DNA of 64,000 nt. Source: Turbatrix aceti (lineage: Eukaryota > Nematoda > Chromadorea > Rhabditida > Panagrolaimidae). The notes under the pieces were generated by a model. That model was not told the origin of the DNA and made no database searches. It was given only the letters and a program-made list of their open reading frames with translations. The DNA is taken from positions 9,303,725 to 9,367,724 of the forward strand of contig OZ017769.1 of assembly GCA_963969345.1 (NCBI GenBank), given 5' to 3'. Below, piece after piece: positions 1 to 11,588 of the stretch (within the stretch, counting starts at the first letter, position 1; each line of letters begins with the position of its first letter). The position numbers and the translations under genes are program-made.

Positions 1-471
1 TTTTCTTTTCGTAAAAAAAACAACTGAGAAAATCACTTTGGCTTTGGTCCGGGTGGTGGTTTAAAATATTTTTACCAGTATTTATTTTTTATGCCCATTT
101 TTAGCGCAGTGCGGAATAATTTTTGATCAGTCACGGTCAAAAAAACAAAACGTTTATTATCAAAAAAAAACGAGACAAAAACAATACCAGGATGAGAGTA
201 CGCAAAGCAGCTCGACTGCCGTTACCGAAGCAACAGAAAAGCCGATGCTGAACCTGTGCATACCTTACTTTTCCTTGAGTAGACAGACAGGAGCTAGACA
301 AGACAGAAGCAACAATCAGAAGGAGGGGAGAGGGGCACTACCACATTGACGACGACAAGGCGCTTTGAAAACTGACTTCCAAAACATTTCGTGACCTGAT
401 TTGAACTTATTATTAATTATAATTCGTTTCTGATGAATTCTCTGCTTTTGAGACAAAAAATATGGCGGGCG
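1..471. other. 3' flank of the phosphatase 5 gene
   Basis: This A/T-rich stretch follows the stop codon of the minus-strand phosphatase gene. On the minus strand an AATAAA hexamer lies at about 153-158 and could be the poly(A) signal. No coding exon is supported here. Confidence 0.4.
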
Positions 472-2900
472 CTAGAGGAAGTTGAACAGGCTGCTGCCAT
501 ACATCATGGGTCGGACGTTGGGGTGCTCGACGGCCTCAAACGTCGTCACGGTGGGCGGGAAGAGGTTGTCGCCAGTGAGCGTGATGTAGGCGCCGAGGTT
601 GCCAATTTGGTCGCAGTAGTTGGGCGCGCTGAAGATCGTCCACACCTTGCCGCCGTGGTGTTCTTCGTAGCCGCTCGGCTTGACTTCGTGGGATCTGAAA
701 AACATAAAACGTAAAGTTTTACATTAAAAAGAAAAAAATGAATAAAGATTTTTATCATTGATATTTTTTTGTAAAAAAAATTTTCCCAAAAAAATTTTTT
801 CCTCATTTTTTTCTATCCGAATTTTTTTTCACGCTTGGTAACAGTTTTTTTATTTTTTTCAAACACTTTGTCCAAAATTTTGCCAATTCTGTACTTTTTT
901 TCTTTTCGCGAACTAACAAATTTTAAAAAATCTGATTTCAAATAATGAAAAAAAAATTGACCGTCTGTAAACTTTTCCGTGGAAAGAGTCAACCAAACAA
1001 AAGTTTGTTGTGCTTATATGTAAACGACCTATACATTGACTGTTCTACGTCGCGTCTAGAAGCACAATACCTTACTTTACCTGTCGTTTGCACGGTTATC
1101 ATGTACAGATCACGATAACTCGGCTTATTGACAGGGGGCTTTGAACCCCGATCCCTCGCACCATCGACCTTGCCCCAAGGCTTCAGCTGCGCGCACCCAC
1201 GTACGCCACAAACGCATAGGATAAAGACTCACCGAATAACGTAAAGAAGATCGTTCTTCGCGAGGAATCTCTGCGTGACATCCGGTCCAAATTGAATTCC
1301 AGCACCCCTCTTCGACGGACTGATGCCCGGCGCGTCCTGTGGATCAGACCAGAGGAGGCCGCACATGATGCCATCATCCGGAGGCTGGCGAAACCGGTCA
1401 ATCTTCGCGATTTGATCCAGCGTGGCATCCGTATCCGCGAAAAGACCTCCGTGGGCGCAGAAAATTTTCCGGTTAATGACATGGGCCAGAGGGAGGCGAT
1501 TGAACAGCTCAGTGAAGAATTCAGCCATCTTCGGGTTGTACTTGGTCTTGACCTCGCCCTCAAAGCCGTACATCTTGTTCATCGTGTCCGACTCGTGATT
1601 GCCTCGGGCCATGTAAAAGTGGTTGGGGTAGAGAATCTTGTATCCCAGAAGCGTGAAAATAACCTCCACAGAAAACGAGCCACGATCCACGAAATCACCG
1701 TTGAAAAGCTAAAAAAACCAAAAAATCGGGTCAAGACCAAAGATAATTTTTAAAATAAAAACCCACATAAGGATTGGCTTCACTCGGGTACCCGTTGAGT
1801 TCAAAGATATTGCATAGATCGTAGAACTGGCCATGAACGTCGCCGCAAATCGTAAACTTTTGCTTGTCGGCAATTGTGATGTGTACAAGGGATGGATACG
1901 ACGAAAAAAGCTTGTACGCGGCAAACAAAATTTTATACGCGTATTTGATGTGAAGACTTTTCTGCGATCTGAATCGCTTGATAAGATCCTGCAGAAATTC
2001 GGCAGTGATGTCGCCGTCAAGACGGGGGCCATCGTAGGAATCTTCGACGACTGAAAAAAAAGAGTGATCGTAACTGATGTCTCGCAGGGAAAAAATTGAT
2101 CGTAAAAGTTGGGAACAACGAAAAAATGATCGTAACCAGTTTACAAACAAAAAACGATCGTAACTAGTGTCCCGCAACGAAAAAATTGAAAGTAACACAA
2201 TAAACAACAAAATGATCGTAACTAACCGTAAGATTCAATGTCAATGGTGTCGATGACCTTTTTCTGGTCACAAGCGATGGCTTTTTCGAAGGCGATCCTC
2301 TTGACAATCTTCTGGCACTCGGTAAACTTTTTCTGAGCATCCGCGTCTTTCGGACGGAATTTTCTGACCTAAAAACCCAAAAAATCCTGCAAATGAGAAA
2401 TTTTTAGGCCACTTACGGAATCGTAATCCTTCAACGCCAGCTTGAACTTTCCAAGCGCCATATTGGCAGAAGCGCGTCTGAAGTAGGCCTTGATGTAGGC
2501 AGGATCAAGCTGGATTGCCTGATTTGCATCTTCCAGCGCAGATCCAAAAAGTTCACGTCGGAGATAGGCAATTGAGCGATTGCTGTAATAAGTTGGCTGC
2601 TGGTCGTCAAGCTCGATGGCTGCGGAGTAAAGTTCGATGGCTTCGTCGTATTTTTCATCTGAAAACCCAAAAATGGTCTAATTGCAAAAAAAGGCGAACA
2701 AAAATGACCAAAAATAACGGAAGATGTCAAAAACCGAAAAAATGAACATAATTCCCGCAAGTGTTTTCCCAAAACGAAAAAAAAGTAGGCCTACCCTTGA
2801 AAAACTTGTTGGCTTCATCCTTGATCTTGGCAGCTCGTTCAACGGTATTATCGATGTCAGAGAACTTCTCGAGGACAGACGTCAGCGTTGTTACCGTCAT
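472..2900 (-). CDS. PPP5C: Serine/threonine protein phosphatase 5 (TPR-PP5)
   Basis: Six exons (2795-2900, 2417-2658, 2227-2368, 1767-2050, 1233-1708, 472-694) join to 490 codons plus TAG, close to the 499 aa of human PP5. Donors are GT and acceptors are TTTTCAG or TTTTTAG. Residues about 15-135 form three TPR units, including [18 protein letters not shown] and ASNMALGKF-like SANMALGKF; in the family these bind the C-terminal EEVD of HSP90. The catalytic half keeps the PPP metal and phosphate motifs GDVHGQ (about 233), GDFVDRG (about 262), RGNHES (about 293), HGG and SAPNYCD (about 439). Human PP5 has GDTHGQ where this has GDVHGQ. The family dephosphorylates HSP90 clients and kinases in cytosol and nucleus, and the TPR domain is autoinhibitory. 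The start is the first ATG of exon 1. Intron 5 (695-1232) is unusually long and carries a tRNA-like repeat. Confidence 0.95.
1125..1215 (-). repeat. Possible tRNA-derived (SINE-like) remnant in PP5 intron 5
   Basis: On the minus strand, just inside the donor of intron 5, TGGCGTACGTGGG resembles a Pol III A box (TGGCNNAGTGG) with one extra base. About 60 nt further, GGGTTCAAAGCCC resembles a B box (GGTTCGANNCC) and forms a short T-arm-like inverted repeat. The spacing fits a tRNA head. No complete cloverleaf could be drawn, so a SINE head or tRNA pseudogene is only a possibility. Confidence 0.3.
2051..2226. repeat. Degenerate GATCGTAAC repeat filling PP5 intron 3
   Basis: GATCGTAA or a one-base variant recurs about six times at irregular 25-45 bp spacing (about 2066, 2098, 2129, 2155, 2213), separated by A-runs and CCCGCAACG-like pieces. 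The intron between exons 3 and 4 is essentially made of this repeat. Confidence 0.5.
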
Positions 2901-4380
2901 TTTGTTCGTGCGGCGTCACGTAAAGCGCTGAGAGATGCCAAAGACGCTGGCTGCGGCCTGCTCACGTGCGCGTCAGAGACGGCTGAAAGAGGTGACGCGC
3001 GCGATGAGTCAGTCAGAAGGGTAGGATACACTGCCAGTCCAGCGCGAGCCAGTCAAGCGGAAATATAAATGTTCACGAAACAGAAACAAATGGTCATGCG
3101 GTGGGTATACGCATGCCTCAAAAAAATGAAAGAAAAAAACTTGAATACGATGAAAACGGAAAAGGAGCGCGCAGGAGAGAAAAAAAAGCAGTTTAATTTG
3201 TAGTGCCAAAAAGAAAAGAAAGAAAGAACGGACGCTAAAGAGAGAGGAAAAGCATCGACTGTGTTGGATTGAGTGAAGCTAACTGAAAAAAAATGAAGCG
3301 AGAGACGAAATGAATGACGAAGAAAAAAAAATAATCGCGAGTTGTTGCAAACTTTTGAAGAATTCGTCGCATAATGCCAGGAAAATTGAATGAATAAATG
3401 TTTAGTTTTTGTTCATTGCACTTTTGGAGGACAACGTTGTCAACGACAATCCATCCACACTTTCACTCTCACTCGTTCGTTCCACTCACCGGCAGCAGGA
3501 GGACACGAGTCCTTCCTTGCTCACGAGTGAGTGAGTGCGCGCCGTGCCATTGGTTTCCGGTAGATTGCCACTGGGGTAATGGCACTCCATTCCATTCCAT
3601 TCCTCGTGGTGCATTACATAATTATGTCCCACAGCGCCTATAGCCACACAATAACTTGCATTTTACGCTAAAAAATTGGTTTTTGGGCACCTAATTTTTT
3701 TTGGGAGGAGGTTTTCGTTCAGTTTCCCAGAATAATATGAAAGTCACCAAAACACGAGCAATTACGTTGCCTAGGAAACTGTTTTCAATTTTTCGTGTTT
3801 GGACTAACGGATGACGATTTCAATAAATTGACACGATTTAAAATTTTTGTTCCACAACCTAAAAAAAAAATTCCTGTCAACAAAGCATCTTGATTCAACT
3901 GATTTTGAAGCGATTTATTTTTTCGTGGTGAGACTCGAAAATTTATTCTTTTCATTCCTTAGCCTAAAAAAAACTTTGTATATTTTGCTTCAGGCCCCAA
4001 TAATTTTCGTAACGAGACCAAAAATTTTCTTTCCATTCCAAAACTCCCAAAAAAATTCGTGGCGAAACCAAATATTCCGTTTTCGTTCTAAAACCTTGAA
4101 AACTCCTGTCGAGGCTAAAAAATTCCTTTTTTTCACTCTAGACCCCAAAAAATTTCGTTCCGAGACCAAAAAACTTAAATTTTCCGATTTTCGTGTCAAA
4201 ACCCAAAAAAACTTTTTTTTCCGCACGTAGCTTTACAAATTTGTCAGATTGTCAGAAAGTTTAATACAATGAGTGATAAGCATTTACAAGAACAGACTCG
4301 AATCCAAAATCAAAATCGAACGAGAGATTCAAGTTCCATGAAGAATTCGCAAAAAAGGTCGGCTCATCCAGCAAAGTCCC
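2901..4380. other. Intergenic, upstream of PP5; low-complexity repeat 3660-4235
   Basis: This region lies between the PP5 start and the 3' end of the TMBIM6 gene, so it should contain the PP5 promoter. No obvious TATA box or trans-splice acceptor was placed. From 3660 to 4235 there is a degenerate tandem array of units containing CGAGACCAAAAA, TTTTCGTTC and CCCAAAAAA; long open frames there on both strands are by-products of the composition. Confidence 0.45.
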
Positions 4381-5814
4381 TCAGTCATTACGGCGTCGAC
4401 GACGATCGTTGTCGCTCTTTTCCTTGAGAAGAATCAGAATGTAGCGGAAGACATTGACAAAGTCCATGAAGAGTTCGAGGGCGCCAGAGATGTGATCGGT
4501 GTCACCGCGGCGACGGCGTTCGGCAATGAGCTGGGTATCGTAGACGATAAATCCGCAGTTGATGAAGAGACCGCCCCAGAGGATGAAGCTGTAGACAGCC
4601 GGGCTACGCGCGAAGAGGGCCGTGATCATCAGAATCAGAAGGCCGGACGACAGGGCACCTAAAAAATTTTAAAACAAAAAATAGATTTTTGCGCCAAAAA
4701 AAAATATAAAAACCTACCACCAAGGTGGAGGAACTTGGTCGACTCGGCGTAGAGCGCCGACAGCGTGAAGCATCCAAAGACGATAATGGTGACGAGGTAG
4801 GCGTTGAAGACGATCGACGGATCCTGGGCACCGATGAACTCGACGAGCGGGCCAGTGTTGCAGCCGACGAGGAAGGCGAAGGCCAGGAGATAGGCAAATC
4901 GACGGCTCTGGGTCTCGCGGGAGGCCGGGGTCGTGACGATCGCGAAGATCAGGGCGAACTGGGCGATGGCAAAGAGGAATCCGAGACTGTACAGGTTGAG
5001 GACATTGTTTACGATGCCGCCGATGATCGCAGTGAACAGGCAGAGCGTCAACGTCGAGTAGACGTTCTTCAGGTGTTCGCGGACATCTTTTTCGCTAAAA
5101 GAACAAATTTTTCAATATTTTTTTAGATTTTTTGATAAAAAAACGCATTTTTAGAGTATTTTTGGGTTGAATATCAAAATTAAAAAAAAAAAATTGTAGC
5201 CTATAAAAATAAGTTTGAGCCGTTTCGGTTTGTATAAAAAATATCGTATCGTAAAAATTTTCGTTCGTGCGAATATTTTTTTTTCGAAAAACACATTTTT
5301 ACGATAATTTGGACAAAAGCATTGTAATTGTACAAAAAAATAGTTTTGTTTTCGCAAAAACCAAACTTTTTGGTTAAAAAAAATTGTCAGTCGCAAAAAT
5401 TTTATTTGTCACAAAAACCGAATTTGATGCCTTTTTTTGTGCTGAACAGCATAAATTTTCGAAAAGTATCGTATCTTAGGAATTATCGATTACATATTTT
5501 TTTTCGTCGACAAAAACAATTCTGGGTCAATTCAGGCCTCAATATCGAAATCCTCAAAAAAAGCATCGTAAACGACAGTACTTTCAAAATCCCACATGTC
5601 ACATGTTTACATCCGCTAAATATAATTAGCAGGTTATTTTTTGCCCACAGACAGGCATGAGAAATGAAATCACGCCGTTGCCTAGCAATTCAACGCAATT
5701 CTTTACGGTATACACAAAAAAAAGATAAAGCTAAACTTACAGTTTGTTGTCAAGTGTCGTAAAAATCTTTCCAATGTTGCGGAAAACATTGTTGTCATCC
5801 ACGCGAGCGGACAT
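4381..5814 (-). CDS. TMBIM6: Bax inhibitor-1 / TMBIM6 family ER membrane protein
   Basis: Three exons (5741-5814, 4718-5094, 4381-4658) give 242 aa ending in TGA; human TMBIM6 has 237. The protein is mostly hydrophobic, with six or seven membrane spans. It contains the family's LNLYSLGFLFAIA region, LSALYA in the fourth span, the segment FIVYDTQLIAE before the last re-entrant span, and FMDFVNVFRYILILL. The short basic tail ends RRRRND, where human BI-1 has a Lys-rich tail. In the family this protein sits in the endoplasmic reticulum, leaks Ca2+ in a pH-dependent way and damps ER-stress and cell-death signalling. The start is the first ATG (MSARVDDNN), 38 nt after a good splice acceptor. Intron 1 is 646 nt of A/T-rich sequence with no second gene visible. 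Confidence 0.93.
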
Positions 5815-5851
5815 TGTCGAGTCGATTACTGGACGATGTACGAATAATTAT

Positions 5852-5866
5852 CTGGAAAAAAAAAGA
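5852..5866 (-). promoter_or_regulatory. Splice or trans-splice acceptor in TMBIM6 5' UTR
   Basis: On the minus strand a run of nine or more pyrimidines ends in CCAG at 5852, 38 nt before the ATG. This fits an outron acceptor for a nematode spliced leader, or the end of a 5' UTR intron. Confidence 0.45.
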
Positions 5867-6649
5867 ATACAGATAAACTCTAAAATCTGACGTCAGCAAA
5901 AGCGAAATCAATGCACGACGCAAGCTCGCGAAACACGAGTGTTAATGACACGAGTTACACGTAGATTCGCACATTTTTGGTCACAAAATGTATGAAAAAG
6001 ATGCAAAAACTCAAAATTCTAACAAATATTGTAAAAGTTTTAGTCAAAAATGTGCAAGTACACGTCGCGTAAGGTAAAAACACAAACAAACGCACTAAAA
6101 AGAAACTGCTGCTGGCAGTGGTCGGTTGACAACAGCGAGAGAGGTTTTTCGCGAAAATGGCAAGGACGACGACGAAACGGGGCAGTAAGTAAGCCGTTTT
6201 TGCATACACGCGGCGCCGCCTTGACAGCCAGCGACAGCGACAACGTCAAAGGACGGCAGAGGCACGCGCGTCCACAAAAATGGGAAAAAAACCGAAAGCA
6301 AGCGAAGTCAACAACTCCAGCCCCAGCAGAGCGAGCGCAACGACACGTCTGTCTGCTGGCTGCCGCGTTCGTTCGGCGTCGGACCGCAGCGCCTCCTCTC
6401 CCTCCCCTCTCTTCCCCAACCTGTGTATTTGACGGAAAAGAGATAGTAGCAACACGCAATCAACTGGCAATAACAGCGACTAACCCCATCGAAAAAAAGA
6501 GAGACAAAAAAAGAGAAGCTAGAACCATTTCGAAGTTTCTGGTATATAAAAAATGCATGCATGCATCGAAAACCATGTGTGTGCAAAAATTTCGCTGTAA
6601 GACACAATGATACGTTGTCTTTTGAAAATCGCTTCGAGAAACCTCGCAA
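5867..6649. other. Intergenic, no gene seen
   Basis: This is the promoter side of TMBIM6. The 6050-6440 part is GC-richer with several open frames on both strands, but none shows protein-family similarity, a signal peptide or consistent splice signals. Confidence 0.4.
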
Positions 6650-7905
6650 GTGATCGATTGCAGCCGCCACAGCATTTACTTTCAGCCTAATTTTGTACTT
6701 TGGCGGAAAACGGAGGATGCATGCGCGCGCGCGTAGTGTGTTCACTTTGGCGCTTTCGTGTAAAATCAGATGGTAAGCTAAAAACATGATTTAAAATGCA
6801 ATAGATCACACATGTCCTGATCAATGTAACGAGCCAAGTTTTGTGCAAAAATATTAATTTTGAGCTTTGCAATGGCTTTTACAACTTTTAGTTTTAAAAA
6901 GTGCATTACAGCCGTTACAGATTTGCTAGCCCCTATCAAATCAGAAAAGTTCTTTGTTTCATCGATACGAACATATCTGTCAGAGGATTTTTAAAAATTT
7001 GGTCTGCGAACTGAGAAATGATTGATAATTTTTTGCCTCTATAAATGCGCACGCGCTCGTTGTTATACCTGTTGCGTCTCGATTGTATTCACACCTTTTT
7101 GCTTCAACTAATACTCCTATGCAGATATATTTTAGCGCCAATTCCAAAACAGACAACCCCCAATTTGACCCGAATATTTTATTTTACGAATAGCGGCACA
7201 TCGAAAGACCGAGAGCATGCAGTCGAAGTGCGATTTTCCCGCAGGTATTTTGTGCGGCCTTCCTGCTTTGATTGCCGCAGCGGCCGCCGAAGCACAGTGT
7301 CACAGCTGCTGCTCACTTCCCCGATTTTTTGGACAAAAACTGCTTTGGCATAGGAAGCAAAATGAAATAATCAGGTCAAATTGGGGGGTTGCATATGCAC
7401 TGTTTTGGAATTGGCGCTAAAATCTATCTGCATAGGAGTATTAGTTGAAGCAAAAAGGTGTGAACACAAAGAGACGCAACAGGGAAAACAACGAGCGCGT
7501 GCGCATTTTCGAGGAGTAAAATGCTTATCAAACTTTTTCTCGGCTCGTAGACCAAATTTTCAAAAATCCTCAGACAGATATGTTCGTATTGATGAAACAA
7601 AGAACTTTTCTGATTTGATAAGGGCTGGCAAACCTGTAACGGCCGTAATGCGTTTTTCTAATATTTGAAAAAACCAATATTTGTAAAAGCCATTGCAAAG
7701 CTCAAAATTAATATTTTCGCACAAAACGTGGCTCGTTACGTTATTCAGGACATGTGTGATCAATTGGTTTTTAAATCATGTTTTTAACTTACCATCTGAT
7801 TTTACACGAAAGCGCCAAAGTGAACACACTACGCGCGCGCGCATGCTTTTTTCCCCCATTGTACGAAGTGTAAATCCTGTGGCAGCCGCGATGCGATGAT
7901 CGTAA
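6650..7905. mobile_element. 1.25 kb imperfect palindrome (foldback/MITE-like)
   Basis: The left arm (about 6650-7190) reappears in reverse complement at about 7355-7905. Matching landmarks include GCGCGCGCGTAGTGTGTTCA (6723) against the complement near 7830; the ACATGTCCTGATCA / CATGTGTGATCA region; CAGATATGTTCGTA; and CCCCAATTTGACC beside the loop. Arms are about 540 bp with scattered mismatches and small indels; the loop is about 165 bp and contains CGGCCGCCG. The outer ends are roughly GATCGATTGCAGCCGCCACAG and its imperfect complement. No transposase is encoded, so a non-autonomous foldback element is the likely origin. A target duplication could not be fixed. Confidence 0.75.
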
Positions 7906-8935
7906 ACTTTCAAAGTATCGTATTTACACCATTTCTTCTGCTTTTTAGTGTTTTCTTCGTCTTTTGGGCTTTGATCTTTATTTTTTTTTCCATTTTTTCT
8001 TGTCGCCTCATTACATCTCCCCTTTCTCTGCTTTTCGCACGTTATCACAATTGTTCTGATTTTATGGGTACACAAATCATCATCATCCAAAGAAAAAAAT
8101 TGAAAAATAAAATGAAAAGTAGTATGCGCGCGAGTTTGTTGTTGTTGTTAAAGGACCGGATCGAAAGGCAACAAGAGTTTTCTGCCCTCGTTCTCGCTCG
8201 ATCTCGGTATATATACTACACATACACGGCTAACACAGTAGTTGTTGGTTGTGATTTGAAGAAACAAACAAATAAACTGGGGGGTTGGGGTGGGGTGAGA
8301 GAGGGCAATCAATCAGGTGGTTGGTTGGTTGGGTTGTGTGAAAGATTCTTTTCTTTTGTTTTCTGAGGGGAAAAAAAGGTGTACAAGCCAAATATCATTC
8401 AAAAAAAGTTAGGAAGAAAGTAACAAAAATATACCGACCGATTCAATTGAGAAAAAACACATACAAATATTCGTGTTAGGAACAACAACCAAAAATATCA
8501 ATCAATCAATCACCAATCAACTGCAATTTCTAATAATTTTTAGGAAAGAGAGATAATCAAGAATCATCGTAGACGAAGACAAAAAATAGGAGGGAGAGAA
8601 AAAAGAACAGCCCGCAGGAGATAGAAAAATTGTTGCAGAGCGGCGGTCTGGTCGGATCAATCAGAAACTCGTACAGGACGATGACGGTGGTGTTGGGCTC
8701 TCGTACAACGCTGCAACGACGGTCCTCGTAGAGATGGAAGCGCTGGAGTAGAGTGTAGCAAGTATTGCTTTTTTGTAGGAGGGTAGAAGAGACGCGCATC
8801 GAACATCATCATCATAGAAGAAAAATTGAATTGAATTGAAGAAAATATTGTGTACACAGTCCGGAGCGGATGACTAGCATCAAAAAAGGATCGACGACGA
8901 CGACGAAACACCAGCTGCCAGGTGAATGAATGCCC
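7906..8935. other. 3' flank of GSK-3, with an unexplained open frame
   Basis: The part 8270-8520 is G- and A-rich simple sequence. A minus-strand frame at 8557-8799 (80 codons) lies 137 bp past the GSK-3 stop; its C-terminus is strongly hydrophobic, like a tail anchor. It has no family match, no clear acceptor and several overlapping frames, so it may simply be 3' UTR. Confidence 0.3.
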
Positions 8936-11493
8936 TTACGCGTTAGGAGTGCCTTCGGGCCCGTTGCCAGCCGTGGAGTGATTCGTGAGCGTTGCATCCG
9001 ATGCACTCGCCGACGAGTTTCCACCACCTCCGTTGCCTGCGGTAGCACCGCCGCCGCTGCCGCCAGCCAAGTTGTTTGCAAATCCAGGGATTAGAATCTG
9101 GTTGAGTGATGGCTCGATGGAGAGCTCTGCTTCGGAGAAGTCAAAGAGCGGCGGTAGGGGCCGTCCGTTGGGTAGCCGTGTGTTGGGATTGCGGAGTTCG
9201 TCGAGGAAGGGATGCGCACAAGCCTGGAGTGGCGTCAGTCGTCCTGCTGGGTTGTACTCAAGGAGTTTGGAGACCAGATTAATGGCCTCGGGTGGCGTCG
9301 TTGATCTAAAGACGCGGGCCCATGGATGGGCGCGGATTGACGGGAATTTGAATTCACGGTAGTTAGGGTTCATTTGTTGGATCTGTTCGCGTGACGGCGT
9401 TCCGAGGAGCTAAAAAACAACAAAAATACAATAAAAAAATTTGAATATCTAAATTTTGAATAAAAAAAACAAAAAATGTATTCAAAAATTTAGGTAAAAA
9501 ACACAAAAATGAATGCAAAAAGAATAATAAAATTGTGAAAAATAATTTTCAGTCAAAAAATAAAAAAAAGCAAAATTTCATAATTCTGTGTAAAAAAAAT
9601 GAAAATGCAAAAACAACTAATATTTTTTTGCATTTAAAAAACACAATAAAAATGCAAAAACTCCTTTTATAGTCAAAAAAACCCCAAACCTTGATAATCT
9701 CAACGAGTTGATCGACCCCGCTGTCACCCGGGAAAATCGGATGACCGAGGAGGAGTTCGGCAAGCACAGTGCCACCCGACCACACATCGATGCTGTTGGT
9801 GTAGTTCGTCGAGCCAAAGATGAGTTCGGGGGCCCGGTAGTATCGTGAGCAGATGTACGAGACATTTGGCTCGCCCGCAATCAGAAATTTGGCTGATCCA
9901 AAGTCGCAGAGCTTGAGCACGCCAGTCTCAGGATCGATGAGGAGGTTCTGTGGCTTGATATCGCGATGACATACGCCAACGTGATGAATGTACGCCAGTG
10001 CTCGGAATAACTGAAAAAAACAAAACAAAACAAGTTTTATCGTTCATGAGAACAAAAAAAGGGGGTGACTCACCTGATATGTGTACAACCGTACATAGAT
10101 CATGGGAACCACTTGTCGTTGCTTAGAATATTGCCGTGCAACTCGATACACCGTTTCTGGTACGTATTCCAGTATGAGGTTTAAATACAGATCTTCTCGA
10201 CCGTCATTGCTCAGAAAGAAGAAGTACAACAATTTTACAATGTTCTGAAATGAAAAAAAAAAAAAGTAAATAAAAAGAAATCGTTCAAATAAACTTTTTG
10301 CTAAAAAAAACGTAAAAGAAAGCTAAATAAATTTTTTTAGGTAAAATAACAAAAAAATATTGAATGAATGACCAAAAATTATTCCCAGGTTCCAAAATGA
10401 ATTCCTAATTTTTGGTAAAAACCCAAATTTTGTATAAATGAAAGTCTGGGTAAAACATACCGCACAAAAATACAAAAAAACAATTGAGAAAAACAGTCAA
10501 GTTTCGTAAATACAGTAAAAAAGTAATTTTCAGGTATAAAACCGGCAATTTTAATCAAAACAAAATTTCTATCGCGAAAAAGTGTATTTTGGTATAAAAA
10601 ATTGCGACAACCCAAAAAAATGTGAGTTAAAAGTCAGAAAATTACCGTAAAAAAATTGAATAAATTTCATACTGTAAAAAATATTGAAAAACCCCAAAAA
10701 AACCTAATTTGACGCCAAAAACCGGCCAATACCGTAAAAAAGTACAAATTTTATAAAAACAAGTTGAGCCCAAAAAAAACCCTTTACCAACCTGATGTTC
10801 GAGTTTCCGCATAATTTGTAGTTCACGATTTTTGTATCGCTTGTCCTGGAGGACTTTTTTGATGGCTACGGGTTCGTTTGAATCGCAGAGTCGTGCGACG
10901 TAGACGACACCAAACGATCCATTGCCAACAACGCGAACGTTTGAATACCTTACTTCAACGGCTCGTTCAGGCTTTGAATTTGTCGACGCTAACACAACGG
11001 TCATTTCGCGTCGAACGCCTCCGGATGACGGAAAGATATTCCCAGTTGCAATGGGTATCTGTGCCACCGGAGGCGAATTTGTCGGTTTTACTGCTGCAGC
11101 CTGAATTTTGGAAGATTTCTGGGTAACCGTACTTGTTGCGGTATTGTTAGTTTTTGTGGTGGTGGTGGTTGTTGTTGTGGATACGGTTGCTGTCAGCGGT
11201 GTAGCAAGCAGTGGTCGTGGTGGTAGATATTCTTCTATTGGATGTGACTGTTTTTGTCGACTGCTGTTGCTTCTGTCACTTTTCTGACTGCGAGTATCGT
11301 TGTTTGTCGGAGGCTGATTTTGATCGTTACCGGATGATGACGACGATGTCGATGTTGTCGATGCACCAGTCGTCTGGTTATTTTTCTGGTCTCCTACCGT
11401 AGATGGCGATTTCGAGATTGGCCTTGTCAAACTTTGTCGATTCTGCTCCTTCGTTGACGGTGTCAGTGAAATCTCGGAATCACCAGTTGGCAT
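8936..11493 (-). CDS. GSK3: Glycogen synthase kinase 3 (shaggy/GSK-3)
   Basis: Four exons (10792-11493, 10074-10244, 9690-10010, 8936-9409) encode 555 aa. Residues about 185-470 are the kinase domain: glycine loop [10 protein letters not shown] (about 189), Lys212 in [15 protein letters not shown] (about 306), DFG (about 327), the activation-loop Tyr343 in [12 protein letters not shown], and the GSK-3-specific [10 protein letters not shown] and [17 protein letters not shown]. The family phosphorylates primed substrates in Wnt, insulin and polarity pathways. Before the kinase are about 180 residues rich in Ser, Thr, Asn and Gln, including an eight-Thr run; this is much longer than in C. elegans or human GSK-3beta, and the Ser9-type inhibitory motif is not evident. 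The C-terminus is Gly/Asn/Ala-rich. The intron 3 donor is GTTTGG, weaker than the others. A later in-frame start is possible. Confidence 0.95.
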
Positions 11494-11576
11494 TCAAGGG
11501 CGAAGGTGGCGAGGTGAGGTGAGGTGATGGCGTGAGATGGATCGTGTCGCTTGGGCTATGTACACGGCCGACTGGG

Positions 11577-11588
11577 CTAAAAAAAGAC
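11577..11588 (-). promoter_or_regulatory. Splice or trans-splice acceptor upstream of GSK-3 ATG
   Basis: On the minus strand TTTTTTTAG ends at 11577, 84 nt before the ATG. This is a candidate spliced-leader site or the end of a 5' UTR intron. Confidence 0.4.

Noticed and set aside
8557..8799. 80-codon minus-strand frame after GSK-3
   Set aside because: It has a hydrophobic end but no homology or acceptor; more likely 3' UTR.
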